Origin: Marisa cornuarietis
Lineage: Eukaryota > Mollusca > Gastropoda > Architaenioglossa > Ampullariidae
Length of the DNA: 64,000 nt
Assembly: GCA_004794655.1 (NCBI GenBank)
Contig: SMMW01000619.1
Span: forward strand, 1,550,001-1,614,000
Direction: 5' to 3'
Part shown: piece after piece, positions 20,537 to 33,629 of the stretch
Layout of the letters: each line of letters opens with the position of its first letter
Position numbering within the stretch: position 1 is the first letter of the stretch
Notes under the pieces: model-generated
What the model saw: the letters and a program-made list of their open reading frames with translations, nothing else
Told to the model about the DNA's origin: nothing
Database searches by the model: none
Program-made: the position numbers and the translations under genes

Positions 20537-20665
20537 TACTATAAGACACACGCGGACAGTGAGCTGGAGATCAAGGTCCGCTCGTCTAACGACATGGCCA
20601 GTCTGCTGGACCGCGTGAGGACCAAGATGGAGAAGCTGCTGAAGGAGAAAGAGAAAGCTGTACAG
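20537..20665 (+). CDS. Calcium channel alpha-2/delta subunit, exon A (VWA_N start)
   Basis: 129 bp, 43 codons, phase 0 at both ends, from acceptor CTGTTGCAG to donor CAG/GTGAGT. It reads YYKTHADSELEI through LLDRVRTKMEKLLKEKEKAVQ. This aligns with the stretch of alpha2delta proteins before the VWA domain where a KY-x-D segment is followed by a helix of the pattern DIEKLL-x-x-KxxAL. The mature protein is an extracellular, GPI- or membrane-held auxiliary subunit that traffics voltage-gated calcium channels and promotes synapse formation. The signal-peptide exon(s) must lie upstream; I found none in the window. Short match, so the call rests on exons B-E following in phase. Confidence 0.82.
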
Positions 20666-20676
20666 GTGAGTTTTGA

Positions 20677-20760
20677 CATCATCATTATCATCATCATCAT
20701 TATCATCATCATCATCATTATCTTCTTCTTCTTTTTCTTCTTCTTTCTTTATTTTCTTCA
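20677..20760. repeat. CAT/ATT/CTT compound microsatellite
   Basis: A run of ATC and ATT triplets passing into CTT triplets, starting 11 bases after the exon A donor. Confidence 0.9.
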
Positions 20761-22216
20761 TGAAATTGAGAGGGATCCCCGATGTTAACATTGTAAAGTT
20801 CTACTGTACCTAAGAAGACTTTGCCAGTGACTCGCTTAGTAAACAAGGTACAGGTATTTGGGGAGGGGGACCCCGTCAGACCCCAATCAACAGGTATTTT
20901 CCTTGAGGTCGGGTTTCTATGGCAACGTCCAATCAGCATTAAGCAGTTTACTTAGTACCGTGTGCAAACCGGAAAAGGGGGGGGGATGGGTTTGAATGCA
21001 CGTGTGGCTCAGCGCTTCGTCTCTGTGAGCGTCGAGTGCGAGCTGCACAACTTGAGCTTCACTGACATGAGTAAAGAGTAAAGAGTGAGTAGAAGACAAG
21101 TTCTGAGTCTGAAAATCCCCTTCGTAGTTGTCTGTTCTTGCCGAAGGTATAATGTCAGGAAGTGGTTAGCAAAACCAAAGCAAACCGATGAAAGAGGATT
21201 GTGATTGAGACTACTTGCTACGTGAAAGAGTCCCACACAGTCTGCCTGCGTCTGGCTCTTTCACCTTAGAATGAGCACTAGAGGAAAGAATATTTGTTGG
21301 CTCCTACTATCGTACTATTTTTTTTACGAGTGATGGGATCTCGTGAGAATGAGAAAAACGGTTTGAGAGAACAAAGCTGCTTTTACTTAATTTCTCCTTT
21401 TTTTTACTTTACCATTATGACTTCTTATAATACAACAATAATGTTTTCCATCTCTGTACGTTGGTAAGTCTCGGTAATGGCGGCTGAGTAGCTAACAGAC
21501 TGAAGCCTCGTTTCCACTGTAACCACCGACAGACGTGTACAGGGCATGAGGTGAATAATTGACGAAATACCCTCCCTATTGAGTGAGTGAGTGAGAGAGA
21601 GAGAGAGGACTTGTTCTCAGATTACTGTCCCACTAAACTCCGCCGTTTGGCTGAGGTGGTCTGGCGAGACATCGATCAACTGTTGGGGGGAGGGGAGGGG
21701 AGGGGTGGGGAGCTGCTCCTTGAGTGCTTTGAGTTATTGCGCTCACACACTGGCCGCTAATGGCCATTTACTAGGGTCTTTTTTCATTACCACCCCTACT
21801 TCTTCTCCCTGTATTCACTCTCGCTTTTTCTGTCTTGACTGCTGAAGCGATTGTCAAAAGTTTGAAAAAAGTTATCGCTGGCGGTTGAAGTAGGGAGAGC
21901 AGACTCTGCACATGGCAACTGTGGCTTTCCCTGTTCACACCAACGATAACATTGTTGCACTAACATTAGAGAGAGGACTGGGCACACAATGGACGACCTG
22001 CCGAGACAGGGCCAAGTGGGAAGCCTTGTAGCCACCTATCCAGTCGTTTCTCGCGGTGACACCGGTTGACCACCATAACCTTTCCTCAGCTGGTAACTAA
22101 GCAGTCAGTGGATGACTACTGAACTCATTGCTGAGCTGAACTCACTCGAAATGAATGCAGATGCGTGGAGCATAGTAAACGAAACATTACTCCATTACTT
22201 GCTGACAGCAATTGAT

Positions 22217-22320
22217 TGGTTGGTTGGTTGGTTGGTTGGTTGGTTGGTTGGTTGGTTGGTTGGTTGGTTGGTTGGTTGGTTGGTTGGTTCGTTCGTTCGT
22301 TCGTTCGTTCGTTCGTTCGT
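22217..22320. repeat. (GGTT)n then (CGTT)n microsatellite
   Basis: About 18 GGTT units change abruptly at 22,290 to eight CGTT units, a one-base variant that has itself expanded. Confidence 0.95.
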
Positions 22321-22914
22321 AACACAAGAATGTACTTCCACCAAAAGACAAGGTGTGTGTTCAGTGAAAGGCAAGAAACACAATGAGCGGCTGTCGCATC
22401 AGTGAACAGAAACCCAAGGACATGATGGTAGTATTACTGCCAGTATCAGACGAGAAACAGGAACATGATAGTTGCTCTTTCTTATGTTTTTCTCCAATTA
22501 CCAGCCATGTCATCTTGGGGTGTAACGAGAGGTTTGATCATAAGAATTCATTACAACAATATCTGCAACCTGTTCAATAAAATAAATATTTCGTTCAGCA
22601 TGCTGACTGGATGAGCTCCCCCTCACTTTGTTTCTTTGCTTGTTTTCGATGTGCATGTCGATGCCTGTAATGGACATTCGTGTTTGTAGTTTGCCTGCGA
22701 AGTGGTGGACCTACTGACCGACTTTCCACCTTCTCTTACTTCATTCGCTTCTGCCATTTGCTTCACAGCAGGAATCCTGAGTGGCAGTGAGTTAACCCAG
22801 AAATGAACACATTATGCTGCTTAATATGATGTCGCTGGTTACTACTTTTCCTGATTCTACCAACCCTTGAAGAGTTTCTGAAACGTGTCTCCACCTTTCA
22901 ATCTGTAGTGATCT

Positions 22915-23125
22915 CTCTTTGCTGTCTTCTTCTTCTTCATCTTCTTCTTGATTTCTTCCTACTTCCTTTCTTCATCTTTCTTCTTTCTTCCTTTCATCTT
23001 CTTCTTCCTTCCTTCCTCTCTCTTCTTCCTTCCTTCCTTCTTCTTCTTCCTTCCTCCTTCTTTATTCTTATTCTTCCTTTATTCATTCTTCGTTCTTTCT
23101 TCCTTCTTCTTTCTTCTTCTTGCCG
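22915..23125. repeat. Polypyrimidine (CTT/CCTT) tract
   Basis: Over 200 bases of almost pure C and T on the + strand, made of TCTTC and TTCC words. The Leu/Phe/Ser frames through it are by-products. Confidence 0.9.
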
Positions 23126-25539
23126 ACTTCGATAGTGTTTGAGATGTACAGTGCAGTGAGCCCGCCTTTTGGCTCAGGTATTGACTAATGAAGCTCCTCC
23201 GGTCGGCTGCTTACATCTGCACAGACCTCAGTCCTGAGAAATGAGAGCTTGCACTCCTGCCTGTGACTGGTGTTGGCAGACAGGCGCACGTGCAGCCAAA
23301 ATGCAAATGACTGCTCCAGCAGTTAAAGCATCAAGAGGCGCGAAACTAAATGTAAGAGATGCTCAGTGTACGACTAGTGGAGGGAAGTAGAGAAGTAGAC
23401 AGGCTCTATAGTCTATAGCATCAGGATCGATAGTCGTGTAGCAACATCTCTTCACAACCATCACCACCACAGGTAGTTCAGGTGTTGAAGTGATACCTGA
23501 TCTCTTAGAGAGTTGGCGAAGGAAAAACAAACAAACAAGGGAGGAGATGGATATCATCTTTACAAAACTGAGTTTGAAATAAGTGCATCTTTAAACGACT
23601 CACTCACTAACAATCGAAAGTTTACAAGCCTTTGTAAAATATTGAAATTCGTTTTTCGACAACGACAGGAGAGTGTATTTACAGAGTTTAAAATGAGCAA
23701 GAGCATTTGATTTTATCGCAAATAAAATTGTTTGAAATTGTTAAGATTTGTCTTCGTCCCATTGGATATACAGTCTCATGCTCAAACCATTTCTTTTTTT
23801 CTGGTGTGTTCCCTTCAAATAGTTTTCAATGTAAACAATTGCCTCCCCTGAATTGATTTAGGTTTCCATGACTAACGGTTTCCATGACTAACGGTTTCCG
23901 CTTATGAGTGAAACATAAAAGTTGAAGATTGGAATTTGTCCAGATGACTGGCGATGTTATGTCTTCTACACGTTGTCAGCAGCAGTTTTTTAAACGATTC
24001 TCTCGCGTGCCTTCCAACAATACACTTCTCTCTCGCAATAAAAACAGATCCTTTCTTCCATTTCAAGTCAGTATTTTTATGGGGGTTTTATTGGGGGGAG
24101 GGGCGGGGGTCAGGGCATTGCTCGTGCTTTGCACAGCTCCAAATGCGCGGCTGAATGAGGTCCCCCGAGTCCAACTTTGCACGAGCTCTGTCTTCCTTTG
24201 CATTAATTTCGGCAAATGGCCCCGCGGATGTAAAAAGTTCATTGTCGAAACACATTTCATTGTCCCTTTCGCCTGGCAAACTAAACTCTGCTGCTCTCAA
24301 ACAACTAGAGTTCAAAGTATTTCGTGTTACTTCCAGTTTACAACAATCGAAATGTTTGTGGTTTAGGGACGAGTGTCATTGCAGGGTCTCTGTGAGTCAA
24401 ACCTGGTGTGTCTCACTCGTCTCAAACATTTTGTTCACGTCAAGACGAGGGAGACATACAACATTCGAGGTTGTCTTTATGAGATGAATTTTGGATTCAG
24501 TTTACTCTTCACAGGTATAGGCTTTCTGTCTGATGGTTACTGTGCAGTAACTTAATTTCCCTGACCTTTTATGGTTTTCTTGATTGTAAGCAACCAATCG
24601 CCAGCAAACATCGGAGCCTCTTTGACTGCACTGCCTGCACGCTTGAGTAGCACACCTTCCTGAATATGCTGTCATTCTGGCAGTTGCTGCCAATGCATCG
24701 TGGGAGTCATTTGCAAACGAAGACCTGCATTTACACAGCAAATGTTTACCTGTGAAAGTGGCTGTGGCAGTGTACTTGACCTGATAAACAAGCAGAAGCT
24801 GACGTTGTGTTAAAAAAGAGACAAAAACTCGTGAACAGTGTTTTCACACCTTTCAGCAACCTGCTTTTTTGAGGCAGCAGACTTTTTTTTTTTTACTCAC
24901 TCGCTTCTAATCAGGTGTGAACGGCAGAGCATGCGCACCGGCACTTTATAGCTGCCTAATGGAGGCAGCTGGGATCAATTTCTCTTACAGCTGCTGCAGT
25001 CCAACGGTCCGGAGAGCATTTATCCAAACCCAGTGAAGGGTTAGGCAGAACTTTCCATGTCAGGTCTTTGTCCGACAGGGAGAGAGGTGGAGGTAGCGGA
25101 TAGAGAAAGAGATCAGGAAAGCGAAAATAACGGCACTGTCCCACGTGACTTCACAGACGAGTGGTCACACGCGGACGTTAGCCAGTCATGGAAGGACCAA
25201 ATGTTTCCGAATAGTTTAAGCTCGCATGGCAAAACACTTCCTTCAAAGTTTGGGTTTGTGGTAAACAATCCTTCCTGTGCAAGCTGAGGGAGATCTTTCT
25301 TGCCAACCTCCATAAGGTACCACTCTGAAATCTGCAATGATTTTCCTACTAACAGAGGAGCTTTTCAACCTACAAACCAGCAACTAATCTTTTAATGTCA
25401 CGAACGACTTCCGGCAGACTTCACGACAGACCAAACTTATTTTATTTATTATCTAATAACTTGACTGACACAAAAAATGGACAAGTCATTCTCCTTTGAT
25501 ATCATTGAAACATGTTTCATCAAGTGTCTTCTAGACATC

Positions 25540-25658
25540 TGCAAAGTCGTTGATCGATAGCAGTATTTTATAGAAAGGTATAACCAATCAGAAGACAGCA
25601 CTCACCGAGTGGTTATACCTTTCTATAAACTACTAGTGTCGATAAACGACTGTTTGCA
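25540..25658. mobile_element. 119-bp hairpin element (MITE-like or pre-miRNA-like)
   Basis: TTTATAGAAAGGTATAACCA at 25,567-25,586 is perfectly complementary to 25,610-25,629 across a 23-nt loop. Pairing continues outward with a few bulges (GTCGTTGATCGA against TCGATAAACGAC) to TGCAAA at 25,540 and TTTGCA ending at 25,658, giving arms of about 45 nt. No target duplication is clear. It may be a small foldback transposon, or a miRNA-type precursor. Confidence 0.6.
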
Positions 25659-26432
25659 TCAATCAGAAGTCAAGGTTGAAGGTGTGCAACAGAAGGTAGT
25701 GTTGAAACCAGTTTAGTGAGGATCGATGAGCAGCACACTGACATTTCTACCCCCGGGATCAGGGACCTGTTAAAATCACGGGGAAACTTTGCCACCTAAT
25801 TGACTGCAAACGCACACTTAAACGGAAATCATGACAAATCACGGCACCACTGGCTCAGTTCAAAAGCCTGGGAACAGTTGTTACAAATCATGATTATTGA
25901 TCACAACAATCCAACAGCCCATCAAGTCGGCTGCAGTCGTTGCCGAGGTCGTCTTTGACCCGTTAAGTGCACGCTCTCTCTTACACACACACACACACCA
26001 GCCCCCCCTCTCTCTCACTCACACTCTCGCGCACTCAACTCGAGTACACAATAAACAAGCCATTTCTCACGTGTGCCTGTCTTCTAGAGAATCAATTTAA
26101 AGTTTTTTCAGTGTGCCATTCAAAGGAGTAATTGCAAAACAAATGTTTTTGATGAGATTTATGGATTCTTGAGCATTGATGATGAGGACAGATAGAGAGA
26201 GAGAAAGTCCTACTGTTTTAATGTCGGTAGAAAATACTAATTAAGGAGACATGAGAGTAATCATCACAGCCAGATTTCTTCTCGAAACAATCGGGTCACA
26301 AAATCTGGAATGTTTAGTCTTGGAAGATTTTTTTTTTGTGCTTACGGGTTTGGTGGTCGTAATACAGTGCCGTAGTACAGGTGAAGATGATGATGATGAT
26401 GATGCTCATGGTCTTACTAACTGTCTGTAAAA

Positions 26433-26435
<3 letters not shown>

Positions 26436-26502
<67 letters not shown>
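26436..26502. repeat. (GT)n microsatellite
   Basis: About 33 uninterrupted TG dinucleotides, preceded by a short ATG-triplet run (26,384-26,403). Confidence 0.97.
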
Positions 26503-26506
<4 letters not shown>

Positions 26507-28689
26507 GTAGGTTTTCCATTTTTCCAGTTTTTTTCCTTCAGTGTTAACTTGCCTTCTACATAACTTTCTTTGAGTGTTCCGTGTAAAGGCACATGTCAGT
26601 CCCCGGGTACATGTGCCCAAATAGGAATTGTTAACGCGCTAGCAGATGTGCATGCCTGCGATGATATTAAAAAATGTTCCTGTCCACTTTTAATGTCCAC
26701 TTTCCACCCACCAGCCTCCTTATCCTCTCTTCTCTTGGCGACATATTTCGATGACCGGTCGGCAGTGAGCCCTGAAGTAGCAGCAGACACAATGGCTGGC
26801 TGTCTGCCGGTGATGCCAGGCTCTGAGCACAGAGCAGGATGCAGTGCAGGCTGGGATGAAGTGCCTCTTATCATGGTGGAGGCTTATTCTGCTGAGCGAG
26901 AGCTGCCACTCCTGGTCTCCTAGAGGGCGCTCTGTGTGGCGGAGGCTCCATTTGCTATCGACCCCCAGACTGCGCTGATGCTGCTTCTCGATGTAATGAA
27001 AGGTTCAACTTTCACCCGACCCTTACCAACGGACCTAGTATATGCACCTTTGATTTCCTTCTTTGTCTTTGGGATTAATGTCCAGCCTGTAACTCACACA
27101 CGTGTTGGATACGCTAGTAACCTCTGACCTATGTGCCCGCCGAGTGCGCGATGGTTGCTGTCGGTCCTCGGTTGTTACGCACCTATGGCGGGCAAGACAG
27201 ATATGAGAGGCCTGTACGGGGGTTACAGTTTAGACAGGAATTTAAGGGGGATGAGCTAGCATTTCAGTCTGTATTAAAGCAAAGCAGCTGATCTATAAAT
27301 AGTCTGAAAGGCTGAGAAAGAACAGCGTGCCCTAGACGAGATGTGAACCGAGACTTTACTGGTAGCAAAGGTTGCGCCATGTGTGGACAAAGATCACATA
27401 AACTTTGGCCTCCACAATAACTATAGACAACAAGGGAACAAAGACTCGTCACCCTTGGGGGCGGCTGTAGAGAATGGTGAGAGAAACTGTAGAGAACTGT
27501 GAGATGGCTGTGTAGAGAGCGATGCGATTAACCCAACTATAGATGGCGCGAGCGTCAAGGCGACAGTACAGCGCAGGTCAGAGTCTGCAGAGCGAACCTT
27601 TAGACCAAATACTGGACGAGACCTTCGGCGAAATGAATTTTCGAGGTCTATTCTATGTCATAAATAAATATGAACACAGAGTTTTACTGTTCAGAGATAA
27701 GATCGTCTTGATGCAGTCACACACCCGCTGTGTGGACACTGGCTAGAGAGCAGGCAAATGGATAATTCTATTTACTGAGTCGCCCTCGCCATCAGCCGCT
27801 TCATCGCCATCAACACTACGACTACCGCCAGCTCATACCAGAATGAAGATCTCCGTTGATGGATCACGCAGCAGTATGGATGTCTGTGTGTACTTTTTGT
27901 TTCTGTCTGCACACAGCAGTCTGCTAGTGTGTCAGCCTTCCTGTCCCTGTCTTCGTTAATGCGAACTCGAGGCTGTGTGCGCTGCATGAAGCCAGCCTTG
28001 TGCACACACGTGCAACCATCATAAACACCAACTTCATTGTCCCTCTTGCTCTAACACCACATGCAAGACGCCTGGTGGCGCAACAGGTCAGACAGGGAAC
28101 CGGTCCCACAACCACAGCAGATAACAGCCGGCTGATGACTCAGTCCTCGTCAAACAAATTTATTGTCTTCCTTGGCCACGATGAATGCCTAGGAGAGCTT
28201 TTTACGAACATAGGCAACATTACCTGTAATTACTTTATTTCATATGATTCGCAGTATCGTTGCTCCTTTTCCAGCGATTAACGAAGGATTAATCTCTTCA
28301 AGACCCGGATGTAGAGGTGACATTAACCATGAATCCTCCTAACATAAATCAGTTGAGACAGGTGACTGACCCTTGCCACGACTATTCGTGTCCAGGGAAC
28401 AGCATTTTCAAGTGCAAGACAATCGTGCAGTCTTCCGCGGCCATCTGTTGCTTCCCTTCATAGTTCAAGTGCTTCACATTCGTTGTCTAGCAATCGGAGG
28501 AGAGTAGATTTCCTCCCGCGTGCTCCGCTTTCTTTGGGATCACAAAATGGATGGTTTTATGGCCGGAAATGGTAGCGAGATAAATGGCCAGTGGCGAAAA
28601 GAGCTAAAGGACGAGCAGAAAATGAGTCTAGGAAAGGTTTATCTTTGCAGTATTCTGCATCCGGGTAGCTGGGGCCGCAGGATCGATTA

Positions 28690-29260
28690 GAATGGTTGGT
28701 GCCTCCTCGCGTGTTGTCCTTCGGCAGATTAGCCTTTCGTCTGACAGGGCAAGCGTTTTGCCTGACACAATACATTTACCTTTATTCTCTTCATCAGACA
28801 TGTGCCCTTCACCTGATGCCAGACTTTGCCTTTTACACGATAATACATTTTGGGTCTCATGGAATACTGCAACCTTTGGTGTTTCCCCTGATACAACAGA
28901 CTTGTCTTTCACCTGGTCTGGTACATTGAGCTTCTCACCCAATGTAACAGCGAGTCTCACCCAGATGAACTCTTTTCACATTTCCTCTCAAAAAGATTTA
29001 CTGAAGTATCACATATCTTCTTTGCAGAGTATTCCATGGAAGCTAGATTCTTCTTTTTATTGAATCAAGTATTCGATTTCACGTATGAGGAATGGTTTAG
29101 TTCATCTCATGCTAAACCTTACATTCCTGTTTTTTAGACCTAAAGCAAGTTTTTTGTAACCCCGGCTGAAAGCTCGGTTTTCCCCCCTCTGGCTGAATGC
29201 AAGGTTTGTAGACCAAAGGCGAAAAGTTAGATTTTCACGAGTGTCAGACCTGCTGCTGGT
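28690..29260. repeat. Degenerate 27-30-bp repeat, uncertain
   Basis: Words such as CTGATACAACAGACTT, CTGATGCCAGACTTTGCC and CTGACACAATACATTT recur about every 30 bases at 28,740-28,940. At 29,120-29,240 a minus-strand frame shows a weak nine-residue period (ENLTFRLWS, TNLAFSQRG, ENRAFSRGY, KKLALGLKN). It looks like one or two very old minisatellites. A decayed coding repeat is possible but unsupported. Confidence 0.35.
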
Positions 29261-31726
29261 GTTTAATGTCACTAGATGACAGGACTGGGTGCAAAACATC
29301 TTTGTTTCATTTGCTGTAATATCATGAGACGTGCAAATCCCCTTGTGTTTCTGTTCTTTCTCCACCTCCCCCCCCCTTGTTACCCCTCTCTTCTCAAAAC
29401 CTCCTGGGCACTGGGGACCTCGGGTAAGTGTCCTGTTGTGTTTGATGAATGGATCGTCATGAAGAGGCCTGTAGTCTCGCTTCAGTTCCCGGTCTCTTGT
29501 ACACGAGTTGTCCCGCCCCGGTGGACTCCCCTTTTGTGTCTGAGTGATGCAACGAGTGGTGCAACGTGCAAGGCGCAGCATGTTTTCGTGGTAAAAGGTC
29601 AAGGTAGTCCCGTGACCTTACTATCATTGATGAGTGTGTTGGTAGAGACCCCGACTTGAGTAATATTCTCCCTCGCTGCCTCACCTCCCTCAATCCTCGT
29701 CAGGGGTGGAGACACTGGGAGAAGCTCACAATGTCACGTGAGTTTGGAACCAGTTAGTACCCGCACCTTCATGTTATGATGCTGTTGTTGTAACCACTCG
29801 GCCCTCAGTTTCCCTTCACCTGCAGCTAAACTCGTGCATGTGACTTGTTACATGAGGTCGGGTGGAGTCGGGCGAAGAAGCCTTACTTTTCTGGCGGCTA
29901 TTACAGACTCGCACAAAGTCTTCTACAAACTGCTCGCCTTTCTACTCTGGGAATTCCCTCAAGTGCTGCAGGCAGTCTACACTCATCTCCTTCCAGGGAC
30001 AGAGCCTTCTCTGCCAGTTTTTTCTGGCAGACTGTCTTTCAAGTGACTTGTCATGTCTCCATCTGCCATATCACACATTCTGACCCACGACAGTCTTGTG
30101 TAGGAGGTTTTCAGGTGTGAAAGGACTGGTTTGAAAAAAGTCTTTTATCAAAACGCAGGTGCCGCCAAGGTATGTCTTCAAAACCCAGGTGTTGTGAAAA
30201 TTTGCTATTGAAACAGTCGCACAAGGAATCCTTCAAATGTCGCTCTCAATCTCGATGACTTCTAACCCTCATTTCGAGAAATAAGGTCAGTGTGATTTGT
30301 GACCTACAGACGGTTAGAAAATTCGACATCTTCTGACAAAACAAGAAAACATGATACACCTGACTAATAGTAAGATCAGAAACTGTTATAGATGAGGCGG
30401 AACGTTTGACTAACAGACAGAGAGTCCGAAAGCCATGATGTCAGACTACTATGATGTGAGAGACGGTCGTTCTACTGCCTCCATCACTTACTCCCGAGGT
30501 TAGTGGGAATCCTCCCGCTCGCTACTGCCTACCACGAGTGGCTTGTGTTGAGGGCTTAGTCTCTTGAAACACGCACTCGGCACTGAATATGGAAATATGG
30601 AAATAATGGAGCTGAAAGAAGTAACAATAAAGACACCGATAAGACCCAGGGTAAGCCACTGCAGCGATTTCCTAACCCTCAGATTGTTGTGAATCGACTG
30701 GGAAACTCCATGGTGTTTGACTGTGGCGCCAGTTCTCTCCCTTCCACACGACTGGTGCTGTCAGGCCAGCCGCAACTATTGGTGGAGTGACAAATTCAGA
30801 CTTGCTGCAAATTGCTCTCCTGGAGGATAAGTAGCCTTCTGGGAGGCTTGCTATCCATTCCCTTATTCCTCTTCAGCATTTTCGGAAAGAAAGGTGGAGT
30901 TTGTATCTTGTAATTTGTGACAGAGAGGCTACAGCACCAGGCATCTGTGTCCTGCCTGCCAACAAACTCTTCCCAATTAAAGAGAATTTATGGACATGGG
31001 TCCTTTGTTTGCTGTAATTGTGTGGCTAGAGACAAAACTTGAGACATAAAATAAGACTTGTTTCAGCCACAAGCAGAAAGTGTCGGGATAAAACCTCAGG
31101 AAATGTGATATGTCTGACCGTGTTTACATTGATGTCTTACTCATCGCCGCCTCATCGCTCGGCATCATTATTCTAGTCCAATGCTTTCAGCAAAAGAGGA
31201 GAGAAAGTTTTTCGCATGTCGGTTTACTTTCACTGGCACCTTAGCTTCAAAGACTTAAGAATTCTTTTTTTCTTTTTCGGCCATGAAAGTCTCCTTTTTG
31301 TGAGGAATTACTGGCGTACGCGCTGCTGACACCACGATGACACCTGCAGCTCTTGACAGCCTGCGGGAGCTGGAGCTGGTGGGCGTGTCGTTGATGGAGG
31401 AGTGTCGAGGGTAAGAAGCAGAAAGAGAGAGTGGACACCGCCGCTGCTGCATGTTCACAACAAGTGGATGATCGAGCTGTTGACTGTTTCCTGCCCCCCT
31501 CCCCCCACCCTCGTGTCTGCCTCACTTTTCACTGCCGTGCCATTGCCCTAAAGCTAAGCACAGTTTTAACATCTTCTTCTGCTTCCTTTCTCTCCTGTTC
31601 CTGTTCTTCACACTCTTCTTGTTGGTCTTCTTTCGCTTAACTTTGTTTCTTCTTTTTCTTCTGCTTCTTCTTTTTTGTTTTTCTTCTTGTTTTTATCTTC
31701 TAGCTTTTCTTTTGCTTCTGGTTGTT

Positions 31727-31815
31727 CTTGCTGATTTTCATCTTCTGGTTCTTCTTGCTGACTTTCATCTTCTGGTTGTTCTTGCTGATTTTCATCTTCT
31801 GGTTGTTCTTCCTCT
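31727..31815. repeat. 27-bp repeat within a CT-rich tract
   Basis: TTTTCATCTTCTGGTTGTTC recurs three times at 27-bp spacing, embedded in a pyrimidine-rich region (31,570-31,860). Confidence 0.8.
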
Positions 31816-33629
31816 GCTGGTTCATCGTCTGGTTTCTTTTCTTTGCATTTCTTCTTCTTTCATGCATTGACGCCCTTCTTGGACAAGTGGACCAAGTGAT
31901 CATTGAGGTTATTCTGACAGTCACACACGAGGTACTTTGTCTTTACCATATGCTTCCAAGTGTTGTAAGCTTGTAGTCAGGAGACCCTCCATGGGGGGTA
32001 CAGTCACCCTCTGTAAGGTTCTTTTCAACAAATCTGATGGCGGTTGCACCCAGTGCACTAGGTGGACATCAAACACCTGCCTGTTACCATCTTTGTCTTG
32101 CTGCCCCTCAGGTCCCCGGGGCTCAGCTGCTGAAACAGGCGGTAGTCAAGGATTAAGTTGCCATCGATATCCATTTTGTCTGAAGTACTACAGATGTCTT
32201 CAAGTACCCTGTACTGTCACTTTGTCACTTCTCTCTGCCAGACTCTAGCTGCACCAACTATATTTAATAGTGGCTTTGGGCTCCTTAGAAATTATTTATC
32301 AGTTTTGTGTGATTCACGTTTTTTAAAAAATATTTCTTCGAAAAATAACTAAATTGTCGAGCATAAGTATGAATCGAGTTTACTTATATCATAGTAGCAA
32401 TGCTTGAATTTATGAATTAATGCAGTACTAGGGATGTATTTGTTTACAAGCATACACGAGTATATATAAAACAGTGATGTACTGTGATGCTTGTTAACAG
32501 TTAAAAAGAAATAAGAAGATGGAGATTTTTGTATGGCAGGGGGACAACTTTTGTAAGCGGCTAATTTCAAAGTTTTTACCAGATATTCTTATGCTCTACT
32601 TCTTGTTTTTCACTTTGTGAACCAGCAAGAAAAATAAACAGTCTGGTACTTCCCCCCAAAAAAAACTTGAGCACAAAAAATCTCCAAAAAGCATTGAAGG
32701 TTATGACACTGATTACACTCCACTCTCAACATAGCTCGCACCCCACCCACTTATATCATCCGAGGGTATGTGGGAGGATGGGGAAGAGGTTCTTTCCCTT
32801 ATGAAGAAGGTTTCAGGAAACATTGTCATGTGGTGTTGGAGATTGAGGGAGAGGCTGTGCCCACATGGCAGTATGCCGGCCGTCACTTACAGACCAATTT
32901 TCCTGCACATTTCAAAACTTTCTTCCGAGATCATTAGTTGAGATGGAAAGATGCATTAGACTTGAGGTGGTCTCGCTGCACTCTGTCTATATTCTAAACC
33001 TGAGGGGTGCCCTTCCTGTGAAGGGTGACATGGACAGTATAATACATCTTTGCCATCGATGGAGGATATTGATGCAGCCTTTTAAACACAATTCTTACGA
33101 AGGATGATGAGTTCTCGGGAGACAGAGGCGAACCGTACGATCGGGTGGTGAGAAAGACAGAGTGTAGGAGATTTGTTCACCGCCACATCATCCTCTGCTT
33201 CAGTGTCTGTCGACATCACTCTGTCGATGTAAGAGGAGGTGAACGGGGGAGGGGAGGGAAGCAGGAGGATGAGAGGGTGCGAGTGGCGCGGGGAAGACAG
33301 AGAAGGAAGAAGGGAAGAGATTAAAGGCAAATCGCGAAGCCGTATGCCTGCAAAGAATTTAAAAAGGATGAGCAAAATGTAAAAAGATATGTATGAGTTA
33401 GTGTAAAGATATGGAGGAAACGACATCAAGGGTACAACCAAAAAAAAAAGAAGGTTCGCGACTTGTAAGACGAAAATGAATGAAATGATCGAATAAAAAA
33501 ACAAAAAGATAAGAGATGAAAAGCTGGTTTAATTGCCGACACCGCAAAAAGGGGTTTTTGATTGTACTAGGGTGAACAATATTTATGTATGTGCAAAATC
33601 ATACACGGCTTTAAAACGCAGGTGGACAG

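Noticed and set aside
19859..20618. Cysteine-rich repeat frames before exon A
   Set aside because: Produced by the 32-bp array in all three frames; coding only if a decoy acceptor were used, for which there is no evidence.
27300..27385. Minus-strand GGTTCACATCTCG as box B of a SINE
   Set aside because: The nearest box A-like word is too close (about 20 bases) and no element boundaries were found.
29102..29602. 166-codon minus-strand frame
   Set aside because: Low-complexity composition, partly covering a degenerate repeat; no domain.
29690..29820. Minus-strand GGCCGAGTGG and GGTTCCAAAC as pol III boxes of a tRNA or SINE
   Set aside because: Spacing is acceptable but box B departs from consensus, there is no clover-leaf and no element ends.
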